Shown: positions 34,779 through 43,754, counted from the first letter of the stretch. The stretch: DNA of 64,000 nucleotides from F22 sp963668535 (GCA_963668535.1 OY764867.1:2666001-2730000), one strand, 5' to 3'. Notes: a model not told the origin generated them from the sequence alone. A program made the numbers and translations.

Positions 34779-36095
34779 ATGAGTATTGACAAACAGATAG
34801 CCAATAGCCTTCGTAAAATTAAAATGAACGACTTCCCAGAGAAGGTCGTTCTTACCGAAGACGGTAAGAAAACTCCTGTGTATTATCATGGAGCTAGGTC
34901 AACTAAAGATATGCTGGCTGTAATTACTCATTATATTCAAGATTTGGAGAACACCACTGAGGATATCCAAGATGAAGCTGTTGATTATCTGTATGACTAT
35001 GTAGTAGGGTATCATGGTATCAAGAATATTCCTATGGATATGCTTCGCGAACCACAAATGGTGGATATGTTTGCAAACTTGATTGATGTCCCTTTTCCTG
35101 CTCCAAAAGACCCTGAATTTACATTTATAGATTTGTTTGCTGGTATTGGTGGATTTCGCCAAGCTATGCAAGCACATGGAGGTAAGTGTGTATTCTCTTC
35201 TGAATGGAATACCTACTCACAAAAGACTTATTATGCCAACTATGGAGATATGCCTTTTGGAGATATAACTAAGGAAGAAACAAAGGCATATATACCAGCT
35301 AAATTTGATGTACTATGTGCTGGTTTCCCTTGCCAGCCTTTCTCTATTGCTGGTGTGTCTAAAAAACGCAGTATGGGGCTAGAAACTGGCTTTAAAGATA
35401 AGACCCAAGGTACATTGTTTTTTGATGTCTCTCAGATTATTGAAAGACATCGCCCTAAAGCATTCTTCCTAGAGAATGTAAAGAACCTTGTTTCTCATGA
35501 TAAAGGGAATACGTACAAGGTGATAAAATCGACTTTGGAAGAATTAGGCTACACTGTATACGCTAAAGTCATGGATGGACAAGCGTTTGTTCCTCAGCAT
35601 CGTGAGCGTATTATGATTGTTGGCTTCGATAAGGAACGCTATAATGGAAATGAAAAGTTTGCTTTCCCAGATTTAGGTGAACCTATTCTCAAGATAAAAG
35701 ATATCCTAGATCCACGTCCTAGTGAGAAATATACTTTGTCTGATAAACTGTGGTCTTACTTACAACTACATGCAGCGCGCCACAAAAGTAAAGGAAATGG
35801 GTTTGGTTTCGGCATGACGAACCTTAATGGGGTGTCTCGTACGTTAAGTGCACGTTACTACAAGGATGGCTCGGAGGTGTTAATACCTCAAGGAAAAGAC
35901 AAAAACCCACGACGTCTTACTCCACGAGAGTGTGCTAGACTTATGGGGTATCCTGATGAGTTTAAAATAGTTGTCTCTGATACTCAGGCTTATCGACAGT
36001 TCGGAAACTCTGTTGTTATGCCTCTTATTAGAGAGGTGGCAAAAGAGCTTATAAAGACCATGAATCAATACAAAAAACCTTATATTCAAGAATAG
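34779..36095 (+). CDS. DNA (cytosine-5-)-methyltransferase, Dcm/M.EcoRII type
   Basis: 438 residues. All key C5-methyltransferase motifs are present: motif I FIDLFAGIGGFRQAM, motif IV GFPCQPFS with the catalytic Cys, motif VI ENVKNL, motif VIII QHRERIMIVGF and motif X GNSVVMPLI. It should methylate a cytosine; EcoRII/Dcm enzymes recognise CCWGG, which is likely here because its partner is of EcoRII type. About 110 residues precede motif I, as in M.EcoRII. Its stop is 2 nt before the endonuclease start. Confidence 0.95.
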   Translation: MSIDKQIANSLRKIKMNDFPEKVVLTEDGKKTPVYYHGARSTKDMLAVITHYIQDLENTTEDIQDEAVDYLYDYVVGYHGIKNIPMDMLREPQMVDMFANLIDVPFPAPKDPEFTFIDLFAGIGGFRQAMQAHGGKCVFSSEWNTYSQKTYYANYGDMPFGDITKEETKAYIPAKFDVLCAGFPCQPFSIAGVSKKRSMGLETGFKDKTQGTLFFDVSQIIERHRPKAFFLENVKNLVSHDKGNTYKVIKSTLEELGYTVYAKVMDGQAFVPQHRERIMIVGFDKERYNGNEKFAFPDLGEPILKIKDILDPRPSEKYTLSDKLWSYLQLHAARHKSKGNGFGFGMTNLNGVSRTLSARYYKDGSEVLIPQGKDKNPRRLTPRECARLMGYPDEFKIVVSDTQAYRQFGNSVVMPLIREVAKELIKTMNQYKKPYIQE

Positions 36096-36097
36096 TT

Positions 36098-37297
36098 ATG
36101 GAAGAAATGTTACCTACAGATTATATACCAGTTGACTTGCAAAGAGTCATGAGTGTTGTGGATAGTAGTGAATCGGCTTTTTGTCGTTTTATTACGGCGA
36201 ATGATGTAGGTAGCACAGGTGCACACCAAGCTGGATTGTATATCCCAAAGTGTGCATCTAGTTTGTTGTTTGAGACTCCTGGAGTAAAAGGTAAGAATAA
36301 GGATAAGCTCCAAAATATCGTTTGGCAAGATGAATTGACAATAGCCAATAGATTTATTTACTACGGGTGTGGCTCTAGAAATGAATATAGAATTACAAGA
36401 TTTGGGAAGGGTTTCCCATTCTTGAAGGATGAATATATTGGTAGCTTGTTTATCCTTGTAAAAGAGAACGCAGAGGAATACAAAGCGTATGTGCTTTATA
36501 ACGATGACGATATAGAGACTTTTTTAGCTCATTACAATATTGGTGTTGAGAAAACCAATAACTTAATTGAGGAGGTCGCAAGTGCTTCTCCCGATAGTTT
36601 GATGGAGCAATGCATCAATAATTTCATTCTACAACATAGTGATTTTCCAACCACTGTTGTGATGTCTGAGAATGCTCGTCTTTGCTATAATAATGCCTAT
36701 AATGTAACCAATACAACGATTAATAACAGCCCAGATAAGATCCTTTTGAATTGGGTTGATGCTGAATACCAATTATTCAAGGCATTTGAAGAGCGGTTTT
36801 ATCATGATATTTACTCTACACCGTTCGAAAATTGTCAAGAGCTGATCGATTCTGCAAATACAATTCTTAACCGTAGAAAGTCAAGAGCAGGTAAGTCGTT
36901 AGAGCATCATCTAGGTCACATCTTTAACACGGCTTCTATTCGTTTCGACTCTCAAGCTGTAACAGAAGGAAGAAAGAAGCCTGATTTCTTATTTCCAAGT
37001 GGACTGGCTTACCATGATCAAGCTTTTGATGTAGATAAGCTGACCTTCTTGGGGGCAAAAACGACCTGTAAAGATAGATGGCGTCAAGTGTTGACTGAGG
37101 CTAATAGAATTGATCACAAATATTTGTTTACACTTCAGCAAGGTGTGTCTAGTCCACAGCTAAAAGAGATGGAGGATAGCAAGCTTACTCTTGTAGTTCC
37201 CGATTCAAATAAAAAGGCTTTCCCTGCTGAGCACAGAGGACAGTTGTTGAACTTGTCTGAGTTTATTAAGTTGGTAAGAGAGAAGCAAGGTAATTGA
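36098..37297 (+). CDS. EcoRII-type restriction endonuclease
   Basis: 399 residues. It aligns with EcoRII: the N-terminal DNA-binding part (FCRFITANDVGSTGAHQAG), and the C-terminal catalytic domain with EGRKKPDFLFPSG followed by TFLGAKTTCKDRW, i.e. the PD...xxK active site, and the conserved FTLQQGVSSPQ. EcoRII cuts 5' to CCWGG and needs two sites for activity. It is coupled to the methyltransferase gene (2-nt gap). Length matches the family. The next 70 nt hold an IS256 end, so the pair was probably mobilised. Confidence 0.95.
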   Translation: MEEMLPTDYIPVDLQRVMSVVDSSESAFCRFITANDVGSTGAHQAGLYIPKCASSLLFETPGVKGKNKDKLQNIVWQDELTIANRFIYYGCGSRNEYRITRFGKGFPFLKDEYIGSLFILVKENAEEYKAYVLYNDDDIETFLAHYNIGVEKTNNLIEEVASASPDSLMEQCINNFILQHSDFPTTVVMSENARLCYNNAYNVTNTTINNSPDKILLNWVDAEYQLFKAFEERFYHDIYSTPFENCQELIDSANTILNRRKSRAGKSLEHHLGHIFNTASIRFDSQAVTEGRKKPDFLFPSGLAYHDQAFDVDKLTFLGAKTTCKDRWRQVLTEANRIDHKYLFTLQQGVSSPQLKEMEDSKLTLVVPDSNKKAFPAEHRGQLLNLSEFIKLVREKQGN

Positions 37298-37366
37298 ATC
37301 AAATCATATTCACTATACAATGAAAGTTCTTGTAATAAAAAGGTTCAATTGGATTGCACTTATTGA

Positions 37367-37650
37367 GAGACTGTAAGCCCAACTGTGTCAAATGTTAATA
37401 TTGGGATTATTTGACTAGTCCACTATACCGATTTTTTAAAGCTCTGGTTCCTTATAGTTTTTTTTAGCCATAAGGAGCCAGTTTGCTTTCTGTCACCAAG
37501 CAAAGGAACGATATTTTTCGGTAAGATGCAAGAGGTAGCTACAATAGTTTAAATCTATCTCCAAAAGCAATAGCCAGTTGCTGTGCTTTCTGGTGCCATT
37601 CCCTGATAGGCATACGCCCCCACTTTTTAGCGATGTTCCTGTAAGCGTAA
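37367..37650. mobile_element. IS256-family 3' end remnant (second copy)
   Basis: It begins with the same GAGACTGTAAGCCC as 28847 and matches 28847-29113, except that it lacks a 39-bp insert found there at 28905-28945. The minus strand encodes AYRNIAKKWGRMPIREWHQK and the C-terminal end of the transposase (stop near 37543). Its left end points in the same direction as copy 1. Confidence 0.75.
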
Positions 37651-37839
37651 GCATCCGATAAAACACATATTGCCAGCCGTCACTTAAACCCTTACCTTTG
37701 CTGTCATAAAATTATCCCCTATGACAACAAAGAAAAGAATGACCCAATCTCGCTTCCTTGAAGTGTATGCCAACTTCCTACAGTCTGGCATGTCAGTACG
37801 CGAGTATTGTGAGATGTACGACTACAAGATGGCTAGTTT
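37650..37839. mobile_element. IS66-family left-end remnant with orfA start
   Basis: GTAAGCGTAAGCATCCG is the IS66 end type; a -7 box TACCTTTG follows, and then MTTKKRMTQSRFLEVYANFL with GMSVREYCEMYDYK, the N-terminal part of the IS66 accessory protein TnpA. The frame is interrupted at 37840 by an IS21 end. Confidence 0.7.
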
Positions 37840-37893
37840 TGTAATGTGTATCTTTGAAGCGCCCTAAATGTGTAACGTAAAAGCGCCACGGTA
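37840..37893. mobile_element. Solo IS21 end relic
   Basis: 54 nt identical to the right end of the intact IS21 at 46138-46191 (TGTAATGTGTATCTTTGAAG...AAGCGCCACGGTA), with no transposase. It shows a second insertion that lost its body. Confidence 0.8.
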
Positions 37894-37958
37894 GACCTCC
37901 AGCTTACGAAAATATTATACTAGAAATTACGGCTTCTGCATTATTTCTTATTTGTATA

Positions 37959-37990
37959 TTTGCTCCCCTCATATAATATCTATACATTTG
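37959..37990 (+). promoter_or_regulatory. Perfect promoter before an ATPase relic
   Basis: TTTG (37959-37962), a 20-nt spacer and TACATTTG (37983-37990), 17 nt before the ATG at 38008. Confidence 0.75.
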
Positions 37991-38007
37991 TGTAAAACAA
38001 GAAATAC

Positions 38008-38061
38008 ATGGAAAGAGTTACTATAAAACACTTTGGTAATATACAAGAGGTTACAGTTTGC
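38008..38061 (+). pseudogene. N-terminal relic of an SMC/AAA15-type ATPase
   Basis: MERVTIKHFGNIQEVTV is the standard start of an AAA15/RecF-like ATPase (compare MKEIITIQNLGPIQDVTL at 41453), but it stops after 18 codons, where the reading frame meets an unrelated sequence. The promoter is intact, so a deletion removed the gene body. Confidence 0.7.
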
Positions 38062-38336
38062 TGAAAGAGAATCACCTTTGGACAGATGGTAATAGGGACA
38101 TTATGTTTGCGGCTGCAAAACGGTTTGAAAAAAGCAAAGAATTACGTGATGTGGATGAGGTGATTCATTTATCTGTTATTGCTTACCGCAAGAGAGTTGG
38201 TTTTTATAGAGCTGATCATTTTGAGAAGGTCGGAGAGCAGTATAAATGTCGTACTTATCATCCAGGGATAAAGCTGAATGAAGAGATTAAAATTGACTGT
38301 GCTGGTCGATTGAAGTTTGTTGATCGGATGGAATAG
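38058..38336 (+). CDS. Uncharacterised ORF, possibly a C-terminal fragment
   Basis: 92 codons from a TTG codon, or 77 from the ATG at 38103 (MFAAAKRFEKSKELRDVDE). The sequence HLWTDGNRDIMFAAAKRFEK looks protein-like and ends VDRME. It begins exactly at the junction of the ATPase relic, so it may be the tail of a deleted gene instead of a complete one. Confidence 0.4.
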   Translation: MLKENHLWTDGNRDIMFAAAKRFEKSKELRDVDEVIHLSVIAYRKRVGFYRADHFEKVGEQYKCRTYHPGIKLNEEIKIDCAGRLKFVDRME

Positions 38337-38440
38337 TTCTGAAACGGTATGATAAAAACCATTGTGAGTATAGTATATATTATCCAGGATTTGGTGATGA
38401 CTATTATAAAATAAAGTGTTGATAGATAAAGCAAACAAAT

Positions 38441-39124
38441 ATGTTACATGCAGTATTAAAAAAGAAAGCTAAGGTGAAATATTGCCTAGACAATAGTAAA
38501 GCTGAAGATATTTACACCTCAACTTATTGGGGAGTGATTTCTTATTTACCAGCTCCTGTTTTATTACCATTGATAATGAAGAGTTGCAGCATTAGTAACC
38601 CTGAAGTGCTACCTGAGGATTTCAAAAGTCAAGAGCTTTTGAATGTTGATTTTTGGCCTATTTTTTCTATAAAATCAGAAAGGGAAATTGATGGCAAGCG
38701 TAGAGAGCCAGATCTTGTGCTTGAATTTACTAGTGTTGTTATTATTGTGGAAGCTAAGAAAAACATAAGTAATCCACAATCTCCAACACAATGGAAAGAG
38801 GAGGTTGAGGCATTTGAATGCAATAATCCTGATAACGAAAAGCCAATAGTCGTGTTGGCTGTAGATGGGAATGAAAAGTTATTTAACTCTTCTGAGGAGG
38901 GATATGAAGTATGGAGAACCAACTGGTATATCTTGTGTAATGAGACATATAATTTTCTGAGTAGTTCTGAATTATCATCTAGTCATAGGCGTATCATAAA
39001 TGATGCACTGAAGGGATTAAGTTATTTAGATGTCTCAGCAACAAAATGGCTTGACACATTGCACAAAACAGAGATTGAATTTGATAAGTCACTTAAAACG
39101 ATAAAAGAATGGACAATAAAATAG
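38441..39124 (+). CDS. PD-(D/E)XK-type nuclease, first gene of a pair
   Basis: 227 residues. EPDLVLEF...VVIIVEAKKN gives the D...ExK core of PD-(D/E)XK nucleases. An upstream segment (GVISYLPAPVLLPLIMKSC) and a downstream helical part are not recognised. Its last 16 nt overlap the next gene, which implies coupled translation and a two-component system. DNA cleavage is inferred from the motif only. Confidence 0.7.
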   Translation: MLHAVLKKKAKVKYCLDNSKAEDIYTSTYWGVISYLPAPVLLPLIMKSCSISNPEVLPEDFKSQELLNVDFWPIFSIKSEREIDGKRREPDLVLEFTSVVIIVEAKKNISNPQSPTQWKEEVEAFECNNPDNEKPIVVLAVDGNEKLFNSSEEGYEVWRTNWYILCNETYNFLSSSELSSSHRRIINDALKGLSYLDVSATKWLDTLHKTEIEFDKSLKTIKEWTIK

Positions 39125-39840
39125 AGGAAAATAAAATTAAGGAGATTGAAAATGCGTTGATTGAGGTGCGTAAGGCACAAAGGTTATTGTATTCGTATCA
39201 AGAAAGAATGCTTGATATAGCTAAGTTGGTTATGACTAAGCTCAAATTTGGTCAGAACCTAGTTGGTAATAGAATTCAATTTAGTGAATTTAGAAATACA
39301 ACAGCTTCAAAAAGGGGCAATATACATGTTGAAGGAGTATGGGCATGGGATTTTTTCTATGGATATGCTTTTGAGTATTATATGCATTCGCGTAGGGTTA
39401 GTATTGAGGGAGCAAAATATAGACTATTCGCATCTTTGGTACAAATTACAGATTCAGGACATTATGATAGACTTGATGAATTAACAGGTAGTGCTCGTTT
39501 CGAAGATATTAAACATATTGATAAGTACAATAGCGCTGAGAACTCTACTACTGATTTAATTTTAGTTCTTGAATTGGCTAAAGATGGGCATGAATCTTCT
39601 TATTGGAACATAAATGAAGAAGAGAATCGTAGGGAGAAGAAGGAGCAAATATTAGCATTTTATAGTTCAAAGTCTTCAGACAAAAACAGTATTGCTGACT
39701 GTTTTGATAAATCGACTGTTGTGCAATCGGGTCAACTAGTTATGAAAAAGTACTCCGCTTCGGAATTTCACTCAAACGAAGCTATAGATGAGATTCTAAA
39801 CGATGCGCTTGGTGATTGTAAAGAAATCATTTTGACATAA
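39109..39840 (+). CDS. Uncharacterised partner of the 38441 nuclease
   Basis: 243 residues, overlapping the nuclease gene by 16 nt. It begins with a long helix (KEIENALIEVRKAQRLLYSY) and has a central GNIHVEGVWAWDFFYGYAFEYY stretch. No motif I can name. As a coupled partner it may be a specificity, scaffold or immunity subunit. Confidence 0.6.
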   Translation: MDNKIEENKIKEIENALIEVRKAQRLLYSYQERMLDIAKLVMTKLKFGQNLVGNRIQFSEFRNTTASKRGNIHVEGVWAWDFFYGYAFEYYMHSRRVSIEGAKYRLFASLVQITDSGHYDRLDELTGSARFEDIKHIDKYNSAENSTTDLILVLELAKDGHESSYWNINEEENRREKKEQILAFYSSKSSDKNSIADCFDKSTVVQSGQLVMKKYSASEFHSNEAIDEILNDALGDCKEIILT

Positions 39841-39957
39841 GTCTCTCGTTGAAACTAAAGAAGGTTGAGAGGTATTTTCATTTACCCGCCCTATTTCTTT
39901 GCTTTCCCACAAACTTGTCCTTATATTCGTATACATGAACAATTAAAGGCATCTATC

Positions 39958-41337
39958 ATGGATAAGCTGCACCAATTACATACTGAATGGCTGGATTTTC
40001 AGCCAAGTATGCAAGACAAAGACAAGAAGCATTTGAACGATAAGTTCAAGCTGGAATTTAACTATCACTCCAATCGCATAGAAGGAAATCTACTGACATA
40101 CAGTCAGACAAAACTTCTATTTATGTTTGGAGAAACCACCGGCAACGCTTCTTTGAAAGACTACGAGGAAATGAAGGCTCATAATGTAGGACTAGAGATG
40201 ATGAAATCTCTAGCCATGGAGAAAGAGCGCCCATTGACCGAATCTTTTATCCGTGAGCTGAATAGAATCATCTTGGTACAAGACTACTGGAAAGATGCCA
40301 AAACACCAGACGGACGACCTACCCGTATGAAAGTCGAAGTAGGGGAATACAAGTCGCGTCCGAACTCTGTGATGACAGTCACTGGACAGCTGTTTGAATA
40401 TGCATCTGTAGAGGAGACACCTGCATTGATGACTGAGCTATTGACTTGGTATCAGGAAGCAGAAGCATCGCAAACGTACCATCCCTTGGAATTGGCGGCT
40501 TTATTGCACTATAAATATATTCGTATCCATCCATTTGAGGATGGCAATGGACGTATCGCTCGTCTCCTGATCAACTATGTGTTGCATAAGAACGGGTATC
40601 CTATGATTGTAATTAAATCTAGCGATAAGGAGAACTATCTGCGTATCTTGCATTTGTGCGATATCGAGGTGGGACTCCAACCTGCAGATGGTGCAACTGC
40701 CGAGTTGCATCAGATTCAGCCGTTTGTGGAGTATATCAAGGAGCAATTGATTGCGGCAGAGGAGATGAGTATCAAGGCAGCTAAAGGCGAAAGCATCGAG
40801 GAAGAGGATGACTTCCAAAAGCAGATTGCTGTCTTGCAGATGTCAATGAGTGGAGAAGCTGAAGAGAGGCATGAGACATATAGTGCCGAGCATGCTTGGG
40901 ATATTCTGACTAAGTTTCACAAGCCATTTGCCAAGAAGCTTGAAGCCAATATTGCTAGTGCCTTTGATTTTTTCAATAACATCATCATCCATTATGCGGT
41001 GTCTAACAAAGCAGGTCAAACTAGTTACCCTATGGTGCAAGTTAACGAAGGTTTGACTAGTTATACTGATAATGATAAGACAAGAAAAGGATTTGAAGAT
41101 GCAAAATCAATTTATTATCAAATCAACTTGTCTTCTGTAAAGCGCAAGTATAAGATGAAAGATATCACTGTTTCTGTAAGTGCGCATATCACATTTGAAG
41201 ATACGTTGTACACTTTTGCTTCTCTTGATAAGGTATACAGATATGGGCAGTTGCCTTCAGTTGAAGATGTCTCGGAAGTAATCAAGGCCATCAAGACGGA
41301 AATCTTAGAGAAGATACAGGCTGCAAGTCAAAAATAA
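39958..41337 (+). CDS. Fic family protein (predicted AMP-transferase)
   Basis: 459 residues from ATGGATAAGC at 39958. The Fic core HPFEDGNGRIARLLIN matches HxFx(D/E)GNGRxxR. An N-terminal SNRIEGN gives the inhibitory (S/T)xxxE(G/N) motif of class II Fic proteins, which blocks ATP binding until released. The N-terminal helical part (QLHTEWLDFQP) and the C-terminal ~150 residues are accessory. Fic enzymes AMPylate or otherwise modify proteins on hydroxyl groups. It is a lone gene between two nuclease/ATPase pairs. Confidence 0.93.
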   Translation: MDKLHQLHTEWLDFQPSMQDKDKKHLNDKFKLEFNYHSNRIEGNLLTYSQTKLLFMFGETTGNASLKDYEEMKAHNVGLEMMKSLAMEKERPLTESFIRELNRIILVQDYWKDAKTPDGRPTRMKVEVGEYKSRPNSVMTVTGQLFEYASVEETPALMTELLTWYQEAEASQTYHPLELAALLHYKYIRIHPFEDGNGRIARLLINYVLHKNGYPMIVIKSSDKENYLRILHLCDIEVGLQPADGATAELHQIQPFVEYIKEQLIAAEEMSIKAAKGESIEEEDDFQKQIAVLQMSMSGEAEERHETYSAEHAWDILTKFHKPFAKKLEANIASAFDFFNNIIIHYAVSNKAGQTSYPMVQVNEGLTSYTDNDKTRKGFEDAKSIYYQINLSSVKRKYKMKDITVSVSAHITFEDTLYTFASLDKVYRYGQLPSVEDVSEVIKAIKTEILEKIQAASQK

Positions 41338-41362
41338 CAGTATCATTTCTTTTTTACAAAGC

Positions 41363-41394
41363 TTTGCCCTTCTAAATTAATTTACCTACATTTG
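41363..41394 (+). promoter_or_regulatory. Promoter of the ATPase/nuclease-like pair
   Basis: TTTG (41363-41366), a 20-nt spacer and TACATTTG (41387-41394), complete match. The leader to the ATG at 41453 contains inverted AACACCC/GGGTGTT arms (41400-41406 and 41437-41443) followed by TTTT, resembling an attenuator hairpin. Confidence 0.75.
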
Positions 41395-41452
41395 TCATGA
41401 ACACCCAGCCAAGCCTCTTTTCAATGCTTGAATAGAGGGTGTTTTATATACA

Positions 41453-42625
41453 ATGAAAGAAATAATCACCATACAAAACCTAGGTCCAATTCAAGACGTT
41501 ACTCTTGAATTGAAACCCTTCGTGATGCTTATCGGCGAATCTGCATCTGGTAAGAGTACGATACTTAAGACCGTACGCATGATGCGAGAAGCCTATCGAT
41601 ATGTAGCTGTACAATCGTACTTGCATCACTCAGGTATTGTAGAAGCTCCGTTTCACCTAGGCATACATAACTACTTGTATGATTTTGGTTTGATGAGTTT
41701 GGTGACAGAAGATACAAAAATCGAGTATAAAATAATCTATGGCGATGCTGAGTATGCTTTGTCTTACGAGCATGACAACCAAGTGCCCATTGCACCAGTA
41801 ATCCGTACGGAACACCTGTCGTATGAAACATACGTGTTTCTCTCAGAAAATAGAAGCTTTATTCCTAATATGTTGGCTGTGGCCACTCAAGGGATCGATA
41901 TTCAAGATAAGCTTTTTATGGAGACATTCTCTGCATTTAATATTGCAGCTTCTGTACTCGAATCGGTAGATTTACCTTATTTGAATATGCGATTTAAGTA
42001 CAATAAATCTGCTTCTAATGGGGATAGGTACCAAATAGTTCCAATGGATAATCACCATGATGTCATAGAATATAAGTATGCATCTTCGGGTATACAGACG
42101 TCCACTCCATTGACGGTGATTGCCCGCTACCTGGCTAATCATTATAGCTTTAAGAACGACTTCAATCGTTCTGTCATAGGGAACCTTATCAAAGATGATC
42201 AACTGACAAAGTTTACTCCCGCAGCCGAAGTGGGCGAGATGCGCAAGGTGATTAATATGCACATTGAAGAACCAGAACTAAGCCTCTATCCAGATGCTCA
42301 ACGCTTGTTGATATCTCACCTCGTGGATATCATAAAAAACGCCAATGACGACAGAGATATGCAGCTCATGTTTGCTACACACAGTCCGTATATCTTGAAC
42401 CACGTGGCATATCTCCTAGAAGCATCTTACTATCCAGAGAAAGCGGCTGAAAGAGGACTGCCAGAATTGAAGCCTGAGGATGTGCAAGTCTACCAAGTGA
42501 AAGATGGTAAAGCATCTTCATTGATGGCCACTACTCCAGAAGGGCACGTAACAGTCAATACAATGGCACTCTCTACGACGATGTCGGATATTTACAATGA
42601 AACTAAATCGCTGCGTGATGCTTGA
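41453..42625 (+). CDS. AAA15-type ATPase
   Basis: 390 residues. Walker A LIGESASGKSTILK, Walker B-like VINMHIEEPELSLYPDAQ and H-loop FATHSPYIL are all intact, as in AAA15/RecF-like ATPases that work with a partner nuclease. The N terminus MKEIITIQNLGPIQDV is typical. Its 3' end overlaps the next gene by 8 nt, so the two act together. It has its own promoter and a hairpin leader. Confidence 0.88.
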   Translation: MKEIITIQNLGPIQDVTLELKPFVMLIGESASGKSTILKTVRMMREAYRYVAVQSYLHHSGIVEAPFHLGIHNYLYDFGLMSLVTEDTKIEYKIIYGDAEYALSYEHDNQVPIAPVIRTEHLSYETYVFLSENRSFIPNMLAVATQGIDIQDKLFMETFSAFNIAASVLESVDLPYLNMRFKYNKSASNGDRYQIVPMDNHHDVIEYKYASSGIQTSTPLTVIARYLANHYSFKNDFNRSVIGNLIKDDQLTKFTPAAEVGEMRKVINMHIEEPELSLYPDAQRLLISHLVDIIKNANDDRDMQLMFATHSPYILNHVAYLLEASYYPEKAAERGLPELKPEDVQVYQVKDGKASSLMATTPEGHVTVNTMALSTTMSDIYNETKSLRDA

Positions 42626-43277
42626 TTTGTTGAAGATTGACTATCCAGCGCACTATAACACTCGCTTTACTGGCGAAGTGTCTTATTGGCAAAAGGAAGC
42701 CCAGTCTTTTGAAATTGTAGATGCAGAAGGTAATCAAGGTGAGCCTATTGTTTGTGAGGAAGGACAAGGGGATGCAGCTTACTCGAACGAATCAGGAAAG
42801 AAAATTACTTTTATCAATATAGACGCTTACTTTTCCCAGTATGGTAATAAACTAGCTGGAAGAGGTAAGCGTTGTGACTTACTATGGTATACGGAGGATG
42901 CCTCTGTGTTTGCATTGAATGAACTGACACGTGGATTTAAGAGCACGATGCAAAACCCGAATAAAGAGCCTAATAAATGGGACAAAGGGCCTAAACAGTT
43001 GCAGGAATCTGCTGAGCGTTTGTTGGCTGTGCCAAGCATCAAAACTCATATAGAGCGCTTTGCCAAACGGAAGCTTATCTTTTCGTATCGCTTTAATGAA
43101 GAGGCACCTAAAGCTGATGCGGGCGCTGAACCGTCGGGAGAGGATCTATTTAGAGATGCGACCAGTGCTTTCTTGGCCCCTCAAACATTGTATAGAGAGT
43201 TGACTATGATAGAATCGCCTGTCGAGGGATTTGACTTGGTGTATAAGCAGTATCCTGACCCATTTGTTATCAAATAA
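42618..43277 (+). CDS. Uncharacterised partner of the AAA15 ATPase
   Basis: 219 residues from ATGCTTGATTTG at 42618, which overlaps the ATPase stop by 8 nt. A longer frame from 42597 lacks support. The segment GKRCDLLWYTEDASVFALNELTRG could be a degenerate D...ExT nuclease motif, and YRFNEEAP precedes a Gly-rich linker. I cannot assign a family; as an ATPase-coupled second gene it is probably the effector. Confidence 0.65.
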   Translation: MLDLLKIDYPAHYNTRFTGEVSYWQKEAQSFEIVDAEGNQGEPIVCEEGQGDAAYSNESGKKITFINIDAYFSQYGNKLAGRGKRCDLLWYTEDASVFALNELTRGFKSTMQNPNKEPNKWDKGPKQLQESAERLLAVPSIKTHIERFAKRKLIFSYRFNEEAPKADAGAEPSGEDLFRDATSAFLAPQTLYRELTMIESPVEGFDLVYKQYPDPFVIK

Positions 43278-43312
43278 ATAGAAAATCATCTCTCTTCAAT
43301 CAAGAAAACAGC

Positions 43313-43320
43313 TATCTTTG
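43313..43320 (+). promoter_or_regulatory. -7 element (TATCTTTG) of the 59-residue gene
   Basis: A TAnnTTTG match 63 nt upstream of the ATG at 43384. No clear -33 box. Confidence 0.45.
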
Positions 43321-43383
43321 CCCAATCTCTCTGAATCAACCAAAGATTCAACATCATATTATCACATTTAAATCGGTCAAAAC

Positions 43384-43563
43384 ATGGAGAAAATTAAAGC
43401 TATATGCACGCTTGCTAATTTTGTTATACTTCTTATTATCATCAGTTTGGCTGTCTTTATCTGGGGAGTAATAACCGATACTTCTTGGGCTATCACAGGT
43501 GGACTTGTCTTCTCTGGCTGCTGTATAGGAACTTATGTGGGTTCTAAATTGAAAAAACGATAG
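43384..43563 (+). CDS. Short membrane protein
   Basis: 59 residues beginning MEKIKAICTLANFV. Two hydrophobic segments (about 10-28 and 34-52, including GGLVFSGCCIGTYVG) and a basic end (KLKKR). No family assigned. A -7 box lies upstream and the damaged exonuclease gene follows 7 nt later, so the two may once have been one transcript. Confidence 0.65.
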   Translation: MEKIKAICTLANFVILLIIISLAVFIWGVITDTSWAITGGLVFSGCCIGTYVGSKLKKR

Positions 43564-43570
43564 ATATTTT

Positions 43571-43666
43571 ATGAACTCTACTTTCACCGCCGTCGACTTC
43601 GAGACCATGACCCCAGCCAGCACAAGCGCCTGTGCCATCGGCCTACCGATGACCACACCATGCTCA
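43571..43666 (+). pseudogene. DnaQ-like 3'-5' exonuclease, 5' part
   Basis: MNSTFTAVDFETMTPAST followed by SACAIGL is the DEDD exonuclease start (motif I DFET). The frame then shifts to PMTTPCS, showing a deletion before the IS21 insertion. The 3' remnant is at 46192-46246. Confidence 0.75.
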
Positions 43667-43754
43667 TGTAATGTGCAAGTAAAAAGCCCCTTATTTGTGT
43701 CACGTTAATGCACCACTTTTGTGTCACGTCCTTCCTTGCAGGTTATACATAAAT

